Under the pieces are notes generated by a model. The model made no database searches and had not been told where the DNA came from. It saw only the letters and a list, made by a program, of their open reading frames with translations. 41,213 nucleotides of DNA from IMG/VR virus record IMGVR_UViG_3300024999_000204, positions 1 through 41,213 of that record. The stretch is one strand, 5' to 3'. This document shows, piece after piece, positions 29,021 through 37,698 of the stretch. The translations under genes were made by a program, and so were the position numbers. The stretch comes from a virus. The number at the start of each line of letters is the position of its first letter. Within the stretch, counting starts at the first letter, position 1.

Positions 29021-31633
29021 TTACACAGTTTGTAACAATGTAGGTTTACCTATCCTTGATAATTCTTTATCTATAAGCGGTATTATCGCTCTAGCAAGCC
29101 GAACACCATCCACATAGAGATTAGCTTCAGCGTTTTTTGATTGTGATGGTTGACTAAATTGCATTACATTTAGCATAGCGGAGCTAACCGAACTCGTAAT
29201 CATATCAGTTAAATCCCCAAGTGGAGCGACTACCTCCCTTTGTGTTTTGTTGTCACCTACTTTTGCCAAAAACGGTCTGTTAACATCGGTTATTCCCCCG
29301 TTAGCTAATGGTATTGGTTTTATTAGAGGAATTTGTGGAAATCCAATTGACCCGCCTCCTATTGTATTGCCATTAATCGTTACTTTAGGTATGTCTATTT
29401 TCATGCTATTAACTTTATTAATAAAATCATTTATAAGGTTTATTGCTACATTTATACTGCTTTTAATGGTTTTACCCATACCATCCCATATTGTTGCTGT
29501 GTCCGTTTTTAATCCTTCCCAAACCTTCAATATTGCAGTTTTAACAGTGTCCCATTTTATTAACTTAATAGCTTCCCATTTCCCTTCGATAGATGTTTTA
29601 AAAGTATCCCATTTAGGTCCTGACTCTTTCTTCAAATCATCCCATTTTGACAACACTGTATCTTTAATATCACTCCACCCAATTTGATCTTTTATTAACG
29701 TCCACTTATCATTAAGCGTAGTTTTAAATGCCTCCCATTTAGGTCCCGATTCTGTTTTTAATTCGTCCCACTTAGATAATACTTTATCTTTTACATCACC
29801 CCAGGTTATTGATTTTATAAGCTCCCATTTACCGCTCAAAGTTGTTCTTATTTCTTCCCACTTGGTTCCGGCATTTGTTTTTATTTCGTCCCACTTGGTT
29901 GATAGATTAGAGGTTATTTCAACCCATTTAGCCGCCGAATCCTCCTTGACTTTCTGAAATTTCTTACTAAATTCATCCTTTATAAAATCCGTAAAATCAG
30001 ATGCTTCCAACTTAGTTGGATCTCCGTATGTTTTCACATGATCCTTTATTTTACTCCATCCTGCTTTCCATATCTTTTCTGTATTATTTAATTTATCTTC
30101 AATATCAGGAAATATTGGGTTTAATACAGATATAACCGATCCTTTTATACCTTTCCACGTGCCATCTGTTACTTGTTCTAAACCCTTCAAAGTTGTTGGA
30201 AAATCACCTTTGATTAATCCGTTTGCAATATTGGTGGCTCCTGTAATTTTTTCAATTGATCCACTAAGTTTATAAAAAGCACCTTTTGCAATACCCTCAG
30301 CTGTATTACCCAGCGTATCAAGCACAGTTTTTGCAACTGGTTTCAAATATGGTTCTAATGTTTTCCACAGGTCTGTAGATGCGTCCTTTAAATCTTTAAA
30401 TGACGCATTTAAATCTGTTAATGCTGGCGTAAAATCTTTCTTGAGTTTATCAACGAATTCAGTTAATCCTTTAGGCATTAAGCTACTGGTATCTTGTTTT
30501 GTGGCAGTCACAGAGCTACTACCTGTAACGCTAGTTGCATCTGCCGCATTAGCCGCAATACTCTCTTGCAACTGATTTATTTCATCGAATCCTGCGACAC
30601 CTTTTTTTGCGTTATCTCCAGCCTTCTTAGTTGCATTACCTAATGCGGTTTGTGCCTTGGATGCCTTTAATGCATTTGTAGCATTTTGCGATTGTGTCGA
30701 ATTAACTCCAAAAAGTGCCTGAGTGAATTGCGAAAAAACACCTGTTACATATTTTAAGTTATTTGCAAAATCTATTAATATTGGTACTACTACGTTTACT
30801 AGTGGTAAAAACGCCTGTCCGATATTCAACATCGAATCTTTTAACAATGCATTTAGTTGTGCAATACTTGAAGATGTATTCTTATTAACTTCATTACCGT
30901 ATTTACTAGTTGCTTGTTCAAGTATTCCAAACAGCCTTATTTGTTGCTGAGTCCTAAAATCCAACTGGTCCCAAGACTTGCCATTCGCAAACCTTTTGAA
31001 TGTTTCGGTACTTTCAAGCAATGCGACATTGACGTTAATTCCTAAGTCCTCAATTGATTCCGTGTTACCAAGTAAACCAGATCTGATTCTTTCCATTACG
31101 TCTGTCATTTCTCTGCCTGTGGCAGATGCGACAACCGCAGATGCTTTCAGTAAGTCTTGAGTGTATGACGTTACTGTGGCTTGGTCTTTTGTAATCGTGG
31201 TAAGTAAATTACCATATACCGCACCATACTTTAGGGCTTCACTCCTGGACATATTAAAAGCAATTGCTTGTGTATTTGCCCACTCCATAAATGCGGTACT
31301 ACTTGCCCCCATTATACGATTAAGTTGCTGCACTGCCGCTTCAACTTCCATAGCCGAACGGACACCGTTGGCACTGAGCATGCCGAACGACACTACAGCC
31401 GCTGCACCTAGTGCAATTAATCCAGCCCTACCCATAGATAATGAGCTTACCATCAGTCCCATATTCAAAGTACTGCCTTGAGCCATTGACTGCATAGCGT
31501 TTCTAATAGCATTTGTTGACTGGTTGGCAGTTTGTGAAAACCGTCTCAAGTTTCCCTGTGCTTGTTGTAGACCTTGCTGCATTGGATTGATATTTGCGCC
31601 AACTCTAACTATTACATTCCCTATCATTGCCAT
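29021..31633 (-). CDS. tape measure protein
   Basis: 870 residues; by the usual 0.15 nm per residue this predicts a tail of roughly 130 nm, so a siphovirus. N-terminal helical region with a TMP core (GASSTAFMEWANTQAIAFNM ... ALKYGAVYGNLL), hydrophobic segments at about 60-95 and 270-295, then a repetitive tryptophan-rich helical region (about 560-760, W roughly every 11 residues: KWDEIK, KWEEIR, KWELIK, KWDELK). The protein sets tail length and is ejected with the DNA. Its start overlaps the upstream gene (TGATG). Confidence 0.92.
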   Translation of the reverse strand: MAMIGNVIVRVGANINPMQQGLQQAQGNLRRFSQTANQSTNAIRNAMQSMAQGSTLNMGLMVSSLSMGRAGLIALGAAAVVSFGMLSANGVRSAMEVEAAVQQLNRIMGASSTAFMEWANTQAIAFNMSRSEALKYGAVYGNLLTTITKDQATVTSYTQDLLKASAVVASATGREMTDVMERIRSGLLGNTESIEDLGINVNVALLESTETFKRFANGKSWDQLDFRTQQQIRLFGILEQATSKYGNEVNKNTSSSIAQLNALLKDSMLNIGQAFLPLVNVVVPILIDFANNLKYVTGVFSQFTQALFGVNSTQSQNATNALKASKAQTALGNATKKAGDNAKKGVAGFDEINQLQESIAANAADATSVTGSSSVTATKQDTSSLMPKGLTEFVDKLKKDFTPALTDLNASFKDLKDASTDLWKTLEPYLKPVAKTVLDTLGNTAEGIAKGAFYKLSGSIEKITGATNIANGLIKGDFPTTLKGLEQVTDGTWKGIKGSVISVLNPIFPDIEDKLNNTEKIWKAGWSKIKDHVKTYGDPTKLEASDFTDFIKDEFSKKFQKVKEDSAAKWVEITSNLSTKWDEIKTNAGTKWEEIRTTLSGKWELIKSITWGDVKDKVLSKWDELKTESGPKWEAFKTTLNDKWTLIKDQIGWSDIKDTVLSKWDDLKKESGPKWDTFKTSIEGKWEAIKLIKWDTVKTAILKVWEGLKTDTATIWDGMGKTIKSSINVAINLINDFINKVNSMKIDIPKVTINGNTIGGGSIGFPQIPLIKPIPLANGGITDVNRPFLAKVGDNKTQREVVAPLGDLTDMITSSVSSAMLNVMQFSQPSQSKNAEANLYVDGVRLARAIIPLIDKELSRIGKPTLLQTV

Positions 31634-31866
31634 CAGACTTCACCCCCAAACATTGCATCCAAGCGCTTAATAACACCAAACATTGCATAATCATCCATTT
31701 CCGGATTATCAATTTTATCTAAAATATCATTCAAATCCTTACTGGATAGCGTCTTAAGTCTCTGAAAATAAGCAGAATAAAAAGCGGTAACGATATCCGC
31801 TTTTCTTTGTTCTTTTTTTAGCTCCGAGTACATTTCTACCCTAATATTTAGCTCATAAGGTGTCAT
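31633..31866 (-). CDS. tail assembly chaperone, T part (made by -1 frameshift)
   Basis: 77 residues (MTPYELNIRVEMYSELKKEQ ...). The frame is open upstream of this ATG to the slippery site at 31962-31968, so the biological product is the fusion 31633-32258 of about 208 residues (gpGT type). A free product from the ATG is possible but has no good ribosome site. The two forms coat the tape measure during tail assembly. Confidence 0.8.
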   Translation of the reverse strand: MTPYELNIRVEMYSELKKEQRKADIVTAFYSAYFQRLKTLSSKDLNDILDKIDNPEMDDYAMFGVIKRLDAMFGGEV

Positions 31867-31937
31867 ATGGTCGTACTCGGTATCTGTAATACCTACTCGG
31901 ACAGCAGTTTTATACGATTCTTCCCAGTCCCAATCTT

Positions 31938-32258
31938 TTACTTCTCCGCTGTCCTCTGATCGTTTTTTTCATTTACACCAAAGGCTAAATTTAAAGCTTC
32001 TGTTAAAGCTTCAATTGCTTGATGGTAACTTGTCTTGTCAAGTATTTCTTCTATTTGCTCAAGCTCCAGCTCACTGTCTTCGTGCTTTAGCCCGCAATAA
32101 AATATTTTTTCAAGATCTTTATCATCCAGATCTGCCAAATTCATTTCCATAACTGATTTTCCAGTCATCTGTTTTATTGATTTAAGAGCCTTATGCCCAA
32201 ATCTCAAATTCCTTGGTTTATCAACATTTATAATTACAACATCGTTGTTTTTTTCCAC
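31938..32258 (-). CDS. tail assembly chaperone, G part
   Basis: 106 residues from GTG (TTTGGAGGACAAATAAA upstream). Helical protein with acidic C-terminal half. It ends soon after the perfect slippery heptamer A-AAA-AAC, where a -1 shift continues into the T part. This is the conserved pair found just before the tape measure gene in siphophages. Confidence 0.8.
   Translation of the reverse strand: MEKNNDVVIINVDKPRNLRFGHKALKSIKQMTGKSVMEMNLADLDDKDLEKIFYCGLKHEDSELELEQIEEILDKTSYHQAIEALTEALNLAFGVNEKNDQRTAEK
31962..31968 (-). promoter_or_regulatory. programmed -1 frameshift site (AAAAAAC)
   Basis: In frame GAA-AAA-AAC-GAT; both tRNAs can re-pair one base back, after which the reading frame is CGA-TCA-GAG ... 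and stays open into the T part without a stop. Sequence and position match the G/GT slippery sites of other siphophages. Confidence 0.85.
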
Positions 32259-32292
32259 TTTATTTGTCCTCCAAATATTTTATTTTAAATTT

Positions 32293-32322
32293 AAAGAGAC
32301 TACCTCGAAAGATAGTCTCTTT
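32293..32322 (-). terminator. terminator between tail tube and chaperone genes
   Basis: AAAGAGACTA (32293-32302) pairs perfectly with TAGTCTCTTT (32313-32322). T/A-rich tail (TTTAAATTT) on the minus strand. Probably leaky, so that more tail tube than chaperone is made. Confidence 0.7.
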
Positions 32323-32335
32323 ATGTAATTTTTTA

Positions 32336-33064
32336 CTACGACAATCTTGAAACCATAAACGTATATGTTTTCGGTGTCTTTCCTGCTTCGGTTACTACTG
32401 CAGTTACTTTCTTAGCTCCAGCTGATGCCATTGCAATGTCAGAACCAGCAACACCAGAAGATATAGTTTCAACGTAAACATCATTAACAAATATCTTAAT
32501 TGTGTGGCCTACTGCTGTAAACTTAGGCTTAAAGCTAGTCTGTGTTGTGTAGTTAAAGCCGTACACAAATGTACCAATTGCAAATGTTGGTGTCAATGCC
32601 GCTGCCGTAAGTGCGGTTGATCCGTCAGTTTGTACAAAGGTAGCCGCACTCATACCAGCTGATGCAGTTGTCCCAAGTACTGGTTTGCCCGAAATCTTAA
32701 CAGAAATTTCAAAGGATACACCATCTTCCAACGTTGCTTCGCCTGTATTAAACTTTGTAACTAAGCCATTAAATGACCATGTCGCCCCGATAGTTGCCGG
32801 GAATGTTATTACGTATGCGTTTAAAGTTCCTGCATCAATCGCCGCTTTTATAGCAGTAAGACCAGCATCGCTGTTTTCATAAAAACCACCAAATGTTATT
32901 TCACCGGCGTCAATCATTCCTGGTTCAAATGTTCTATGATTATCTGTTACATCCAAAGTCGTTGAATCAATTGTATCTGCAGATATCTCAGGCGTTTTGA
33001 TATTAGTAAGCTTGCCAATGTTTACTCCATCAATAGATATCGTTGTTCCCATTCCTCTTTTCAT
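32336..33064 (-). CDS. major tail tube protein
   Basis: 242 residues, beta-rich, TISIDGVNIGKLTNIKTPEI ... GVSFEISVKISG in the tube-forming domain, then a C-terminal Ig/cadherin-like domain (AVGHTIKIFVNDVYVETISS ... YTFMVSRL) of about 80 residues. The gene lies just before the terminator and chaperones, the standard tail tube position. GGAGG upstream of the first ATG. Confidence 0.88.
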   Translation of the reverse strand: MKRGMGTTISIDGVNIGKLTNIKTPEISADTIDSTTLDVTDNHRTFEPGMIDAGEITFGGFYENSDAGLTAIKAAIDAGTLNAYVITFPATIGATWSFNGLVTKFNTGEATLEDGVSFEISVKISGKPVLGTTASAGMSAATFVQTDGSTALTAAALTPTFAIGTFVYGFNYTTQTSFKPKFTAVGHTIKIFVNDVYVETISSGVAGSDIAMASAGAKKVTAVVTEAGKTPKTYTFMVSRLS

Positions 33065-33066
33065 TT

Positions 33067-33462
33067 TTAGTCCTCCTCGTGATAGTTTATTTGTAACTCA
33101 ATTGTCCCTGCATATATTTTTAATTGCTCCGAGTATGCGTGTGATATGCCTGTGATTGATGCTTGCTCAACATACGGACCTGTTATAGCAAGGTTAGTAA
33201 AGTTCCAAGTTTTTATTTTCTTCACAATTAATTTTTGCAATGCTTTAAGACTTGTAAAATCAGTTTGATAAAAATCTAGCTGATAGTTTGCTTCAACATG
33301 CCCATCGTGTCCTGAGTCTAATATTTCCGTGCGTTCGCTGTTGGACAACTCAAAAACTAAATAAGGCACCTCTGCTCTTGGATCCGCATTGAGTGCAAAA
33401 ACTTTATTTTCCAATCCTGACACTGCATTTAATTCAAATATTATTCCTTGTTCTATATCCAT
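33067..33462 (-). CDS. tail terminator/completion-like protein
   Basis: 131 residues with strands and helices (VFALNADPRAEVPYLVFELS ... TGPYVEQASITGISHAYSEQ). Fits the DUF3168-type tail completion fold encoded between the gp10-like gene and the tail tube. GAGG precedes the ATG. Confidence 0.75.
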   Translation of the reverse strand: MDIEQGIIFELNAVSGLENKVFALNADPRAEVPYLVFELSNSERTEILDSGHDGHVEANYQLDFYQTDFTSLKALQKLIVKKIKTWNFTNLAITGPYVEQASITGISHAYSEQLKIYAGTIELQINYHEED

Positions 33463-33464
33463 AA

Positions 33465-33905
33465 TTACCTCACGCTGTTCAACTCTCTGAACATAGATGT
33501 TAGTATTACATCTTTTATAGCTTCTCTGTTATTTTCAAAAGCATCACGTAAAAACCTTTTACCTTCTATGTATCCTCCATCACTTTTCCATCCATATTCC
33601 TGCGATACTGGATAAAAGGATCTGCTTCCATCAGATTCGATTTTAATAAACTCTTCACCCGTCTTGCCGTCTCTACCAAAAAAGCTAATTTGATATACTT
33701 TTTTCCCTGCTCTTCGCTTCTCGGCTTTTAACTTTATACCTCGTTTTAATGCTCCACTATCAACCGGAGCATTAGCGCGCGCTTGATTTCGTACAATATA
33801 GGCTCCTAGTTTTGTAGCCTTAGTTAATACCTTTGCAGGAGCACGGCCGACACGATCAAGCAGTCTTTGCACATCCCTGATTCCGGTTATGTTATTAGTA
33901 GCCAT
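33465..33905 (-). CDS. HK97 gp10-like neck protein
   Basis: 146 residues from the ATG that overlaps the upstream stop (TGATG; AAGGAG upstream). Residues IVRNQARANAPVDSGALKRG are the hallmark of the HK97 gp10-like family, which joins head and tail. Basic, mostly helical. Confidence 0.88.
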   Translation of the reverse strand: MATNNITGIRDVQRLLDRVGRAPAKVLTKATKLGAYIVRNQARANAPVDSGALKRGIKLKAEKRRAGKKVYQISFFGRDGKTGEEFIKIESDGSRSFYPVSQEYGWKSDGGYIEGKRFLRDAFENNREAIKDVILTSMFRELNSVR

Positions 33906-34225
33906 CAAATCAACTCCTTGCATATTATTTGCATCTGAGTCTTAATTTCCCTAGGTATGATAGGCGGGCCGATAATATCAAAGTACCGATTGTCAAAAAT
34001 CACTCGCATATTAGAGAGTAATCCGGGCAAGTAACGGATTACAAACAACTCTGTTATTTCAGCATTTATTTTTTGTGCTGAATAAAACTCTCTGCTACTC
34101 TTTTGTACTATGTTAGCCCACACCGTTGCAAATGTTGTCCAAGTATCAACTGGCTGATTGTAACTATCTCTAGTGGTCGATTGCACTTGTATAGTTATTC
34201 GATGTCGCAATCTCTCTGACCTCAT
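33905..34225 (-). CDS. head-tail joining protein (head closure)
   Basis: 106 residues, RLRHRITIQVQSTTRDSYNQ ... DTWTTFATVWANI, matching the phage head-tail joining family (SPP1 gp16-like). It closes the portal channel after packaging. Overlaps both neighbours. Confidence 0.88.
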   Translation of the reverse strand: MRSERLRHRITIQVQSTTRDSYNQPVDTWTTFATVWANIVQKSSREFYSAQKINAEITELFVIRYLPGLLSNMRVIFDNRYFDIIGPPIIPREIKTQMQIICKELI

Positions 34226-34791
34226 ACATTCACAACCCTTCTCATGCCAAGTAAAGCATTTCTTGCTTTCTCAAGCTTCTCACGTTCATCCGGCTTGTAA
34301 TCGTCATACAAAAGCTTCATGTGTAAGACCATAGCCCATTTTACCGACTCCGGTACCGCTGTAGCCTCACCATAACCTGCAACAAATCTAATTCTTACAC
34401 CATTTACAGGTTGCAGTATTGTATTTGGCCAGGACTTGTTATACCCAAGCACTATCTTAGCGACAAAACTATCAGCATCAACGATATAATCACCACTAGA
34501 CAAGGTATACTCAGTTCCTGCAGTATCGTAATATTTTGCAGATGTTACTGACTGCACCGGAGAGCAAGATTTAAACTCAATGTAATCAGCACACGGAAAA
34601 TTATCCAGGACCAATTCCAAAGTTTGTGTTATAAACTTCTTGCCTTGGTAATCCTCACAATATTCCCTTGCTTGTTTTATCAAGCTAGTCAATAATGCAT
34701 CATCATTACTTCCGTCTACTCTTAGGTGCAGTTTTGCTTCCGTCAACGTCAAGGGTTCTGTCGCTGGAGGTGTTATTATTTTCAGGCTCAA
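34222..34791 (-). CDS. HK97 gp6-like head-tail connector
   Basis: About 189 residues, SLKIITPPATEPLTLTEAKL ... HLRVDGSNDDALLTSLIKQAREYCEDYQGK, typical of gp6/gp15-like connectors that form a ring under the portal. I place the start at TTG 34791 (GGTGAT upstream); the frame is open to 34833. The first 86 bases overlap the previous gene. Confidence 0.85.
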   Translation of the reverse strand: MSLKIITPPATEPLTLTEAKLHLRVDGSNDDALLTSLIKQAREYCEDYQGKKFITQTLELVLDNFPCADYIEFKSCSPVQSVTSAKYYDTAGTEYTLSSGDYIVDADSFVAKIVLGYNKSWPNTILQPVNGVRIRFVAGYGEATAVPESVKWAMVLHMKLLYDDYKPDEREKLEKARNALLGMRRVVNV

Positions 34792-34933
34792 CTTTATCAC
34801 CGTCCTCCACAATAGCCTCTGCATAGCCGCCATCTAGCAATCCAATCGCGGTACTTTCAATCAAATCTACTATATCGCCAATTTGGAAACTACCTTCAGG
34901 ACAGCATATTTCTTTTAATAGTTTGATTTTCAT
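34706..34933 (-). CDS. small head-region protein
   Basis: 75 residues: a small beta-domain (KLLKEICCPEGSFQIGDIVD ... GGYAEAIVEDG) and a disordered charged tail. Similar small proteins with an SH3-like fold precede gp6 in many Bacillota phages. Its last ~28 codons overlap the connector gene. GGAGG upstream. Confidence 0.75.
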   Translation of the reverse strand: MKIKLLKEICCPEGSFQIGDIVDLIESTAIGLLDGGYAEAIVEDGDKVEPENNNTSSDRTLDVDGSKTAPKSRRK

Positions 34934-34941
34934 ACGCCCTC

Positions 34942-35184
34942 CTATGCAATTATGCCTACATTTTTACAAGCTGTAACAAGTGCGTTAAATGCCGCAACCA
35001 ATACGGCATACTCTGCCTGTGTCGGGTTCGCTCCTGCCGCTCCTGTTTGTACTGCAATCGTAGCCGCTTGTGTTCCATTTGCTGTAATTTTGCCACCAGA
35101 AACAACCTTTATTTCCCCACCGCTTTCAACTGTTAACAAGTCAGGGTTTTGTGATTTATGTACTTTTGCATTTTCTCCTGCCAT
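34942..35184 (-). CDS. head-fibre-like capsid protein
   Basis: 80 residues, start at the second ATG (GGAGG 9 bases upstream). A short beta-repeat region (LTVESGGEIKVVSGGKITANG) and the C-terminal AVLVAAFNALVTACKNVGII pattern recall phi29-type head fibre proteins. Structural decoration inferred. Confidence 0.7.
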   Translation of the reverse strand: MAGENAKVHKSQNPDLLTVESGGEIKVVSGGKITANGTQAATIAVQTGAAGANPTQAEYAVLVAAFNALVTACKNVGIIA

Positions 35185-35210
35185 TTTCATTTACCTCCAA
35201 GTATAAGATT

Positions 35211-35232
35211 AGCCCAGCTGTTACACTGGGCT
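35211..35232 (-). terminator. terminator/attenuator after the decoration-like gene
   Basis: AGCCCAG (35211-35217) pairs with CTGGGCT (35226-35232) just past the stop at 35238. It has only a weak T-run, so it probably adjusts expression ratios. Confidence 0.6.
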
Positions 35233-35237
35233 TTAAA

Positions 35238-35672
35238 TTAGTTTACTGAAATACCACTTGCGACAACATCTGCTGGCTGTGCACATGGTATATTTCTCGC
35301 ATTGTAGCGAATAGCTACAATTGACTCTACCGGGATATTTGCTGTAGCTCTGACAAAGTCAGCTCTAACATATCTTTTACCCGGTCTGATTACATCAAGC
35401 GCTACGATCTTATTGTCTGCATTTGTTGAATCAGCTGTAAATGTTGCAGTTGCTGTTTTGTATGCACCATCCCCCAAAGCTGCCGCATCACCACAATACG
35501 CCTTTAGTGTTCCGACTGCTGTTGCAGCAACATCGCCTGTAGTAGCAATCAAGAGCACACTGTCAAATCCCTGCAAATCAATTATGTCACCTGTTAGCGT
35601 ATCAGCTGTTCCAGCTGCTGTGTTATTTAATACTTTGTCAATTTTAGTTTCTTTCAAAATTGATTCCATCAT
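35238..35672 (-). CDS. capsid decoration-like protein
   Basis: 144 residues, Ala/Thr/Val-rich and beta-rich (DSVLLIATTGDVAATAVGTL), directly downstream of the capsid gene with a terminator on either side. I start at the ATG 10 bases after GGAGG. Likely a capsid accessory protein; no family named. Confidence 0.7.
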   Translation of the reverse strand: MMESILKETKIDKVLNNTAAGTADTLTGDIIDLQGFDSVLLIATTGDVAATAVGTLKAYCGDAAALGDGAYKTATATFTADSTNADNKIVALDVIRPGKRYVRADFVRATANIPVESIVAIRYNARNIPCAQPADVVASGISVN

Positions 35673-35704
35673 TATTTTCATTCCTCCAATTTTAAATATT
35701 ATTA

Positions 35705-35722
35705 GGCGGTATTTCTACCGCC
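35705..35722 (-). terminator. hairpin between capsid and decoration-like genes
   Basis: GGCGGTA (35705-35711) pairs perfectly with TACCGCC (35716-35722) over a 4-base loop. On the minus strand T/A-rich DNA follows. It lies just past the capsid stop and probably acts as a partial terminator. Confidence 0.65.
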
Positions 35723-35729
35723 GTTAGTT

Positions 35730-36929
35730 TTAGCCAAGCTTTACTCTTGCAAATGCTTCCTCAAGTACTGGAGCTCCATCTGTTTCAATCCTGAGAATAT
35801 AATCTACCTGGTTTGATCTAGCATAAAGTTCCAATAATATCTGCATTTCCATCGTTAGTGCATCACACATCCAGTACCAAGAAAGATCGCCATAAAGGCC
35901 TGTGTATAATCCGGATGTAAATGTATTTGGCGCGTATTCAGAACTATTTACAGGCTTGCTTAAAAGCATATCTGGTGTTCCTGCTACAACTGAAGGCTGC
36001 CAAATGTACTGTCCGTCACCGTCTTTGATTTTCGCAATTTGTTTTACTCCATCACGATGGAATATCCATTCACAAGCCTTCTGATACTGATCCTTGATGC
36101 TGTACTTTGCTTCTATTAAGCCGTCAAAAGTCATTGATGTGGCAGTATTTCCTGTAGCGACGTCTCTTGCTATGCTTATGCCATCTGCAGATGCAGTAAA
36201 CAGTCCGAGTGGCTGATTAAATCCTGTTCCAGCCATGTAAGCTTTTTCAAGCGATTCTCCAACACCAAATGTTAATTCAGACATTATGAATCCTTCTGCG
36301 TATGGTGCATTCCTAAGTAGCGTTTTTGAAACCAATATTTCAAGCGAACCTGGGTTTGGTTTAAACTCTCTCTTTCCAACAGATAATGCTGTATCTGCAG
36401 TAGGCGTGGAAAGCTCGGTGCCCCACGTAAAATTTGACACCCTAGCTGTTCGCTGTGGATATCCTAAAGATTTCGCTTCTTTCAACGCTGGCAACACTTT
36501 TCCTTTTTGTCTCATAATAAATACATTATCAATGCCTTTGATTATTTCTTTTTGGAATTGTTCTGGGGCAACAAGGTAACCAGCTTGAGTTGGATTATCC
36601 TGTTGTAATGCAGCATAAACTTCAAAGGCTTGTTTGCTCCCTGAAATAATGTAATCCTTGAACGCCGCTTGTGCTTCATCTACTCTTCCTTCATTATTTG
36701 TCTTGTTATCGTCGTTCTGCTTCTCACCTATCGTTCTTTCTCTGTTTAGCTGTTTTTCTTCTTTCAAGATTAGGTCATTTATTTCATCAAACCTATTCTC
36801 AACTTTTAGTAGTTCCTCTTTCTTTACAGCTTCCATTTCCTTTCCTTCAAACTCAGTCATAATGTTTCTTATGCTGTTTGTAACGGTTGCTCTTTCTTGC
36901 TTTAGTTCAATTAATCTTTTACCTGGCAT
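35730..36929 (-). CDS. major capsid protein, HK97 fold
   Basis: 399 residues. The N-terminal ~100 residues are a charged coiled coil (scaffolding delta domain; MTEFEGKEMEAVKKEELLKV) likely removed by the protease. The rest has HK97-fold landmarks: AGYLVAPEQFQKEIIKGI (N-arm), KREFKPNPGSLEILVSKTLL, and the ELYARSNQVDYILRIETDGA C-terminal segment. AGGAGG upstream of the ATG. Confidence 0.93.
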   Translation of the reverse strand: MPGKRLIELKQERATVTNSIRNIMTEFEGKEMEAVKKEELLKVENRFDEINDLILKEEKQLNRERTIGEKQNDDNKTNNEGRVDEAQAAFKDYIISGSKQAFEVYAALQQDNPTQAGYLVAPEQFQKEIIKGIDNVFIMRQKGKVLPALKEAKSLGYPQRTARVSNFTWGTELSTPTADTALSVGKREFKPNPGSLEILVSKTLLRNAPYAEGFIMSELTFGVGESLEKAYMAGTGFNQPLGLFTASADGISIARDVATGNTATSMTFDGLIEAKYSIKDQYQKACEWIFHRDGVKQIAKIKDGDGQYIWQPSVVAGTPDMLLSKPVNSSEYAPNTFTSGLYTGLYGDLSWYWMCDALTMEMQILLELYARSNQVDYILRIETDGAPVLEEAFARVKLG

Positions 36930-36930
36930 T

Positions 36931-37698
36931 TTAAATTCCTCCTAGTATTTTATTTTTTATTCTTTTGAACTCTTTGTTCTGGTCTTGCAATGTATTAATA
37001 ACAGGCTCAGGCGGTTTAGTTGCCCCCCTGTGTATTTCTATCTGTTCCGCTTTAAAGTTCTTAAATGCTGTCGTGTCTACTTTCACATCACCGTAAATTA
37101 AAAAATCACCATCCACAGAGGCGGTAATCTTTGTTTCGGCTTGCATCTCATCTGCAAAACCCATCGCAATAGCTTCTTTGGCTGTCATCCAAGTTTCTGC
37201 ATCCATGAGCTCAATCAATTTTGTTTCATCAAGTCCTGTTTTTTCTTTATATACATCCAAAATACTTTCTCGGATTTTATCCAACCTATCAGCTATAACC
37301 CTAAGTTCTCCTGCATTTCCATATACACCACATATCGGATTATGTACCATCATGGTTGCGTTACTTGGCATGTATACTTTGTCACATGCCAGTGGTATGA
37401 CGGATGCCATCGAAGCCGCTAAGCCGTCAATATAAGCATTTTTAATTCCTGCCTTACAGCGTTTAATTATGTTATATATTGCCTGTCCTGCAAAAACTGA
37501 GCCACCTCCAGAGTTGATGTACACATTAAGTGTATCGATCTCACCGAGGGCTTTTATATCAGCGTCAATCTGTGTCGGCGTGACTTCGTCTCCCCAGTAG
37601 CTAGTACTAGCTATTTCGCCATATAATAAAAGCTCACCGACTTTTTTGTCTTGAGCTTTCATTCTTACTTCCCAATATTTATTTATTTGTTTCGGCAT
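36931..37698 (-). CDS. ClpP-like prohead protease
   Basis: 255 residues. Serine protease core with nucleophile Ser96 (DGLAASMAS), His119 (TMMVHNP) and a later Asp; YINSGGGSVFAGQAIYNII is the ClpP-like strand-helix. It matures the capsid by cutting the delta domain. Start is the ATG with AAAGGTGG upstream, overlapping the portal stop by 20 bases; the open frame to 37746 lacks a ribosome site. Confidence 0.92.
   Translation of the reverse strand: MPKQINKYWEVRMKAQDKKVGELLLYGEIASTSYWGDEVTPTQIDADIKALGEIDTLNVYINSGGGSVFAGQAIYNIIKRCKAGIKNAYIDGLAASMASVIPLACDKVYMPSNATMMVHNPICGVYGNAGELRVIADRLDKIRESILDVYKEKTGLDETKLIELMDAETWMTAKEAIAMGFADEMQAETKITASVDGDFLIYGDVKVDTTAFKNFKAEQIEIHRGATKPPEPVINTLQDQNKEFKRIKNKILGGI

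Noticed and set aside
29247-31481. Plus-strand ORFs opposite the tape measure
   Set aside because: Hydrophobic shadow frames of a low-complexity helical gene, without ribosome sites or promoters.
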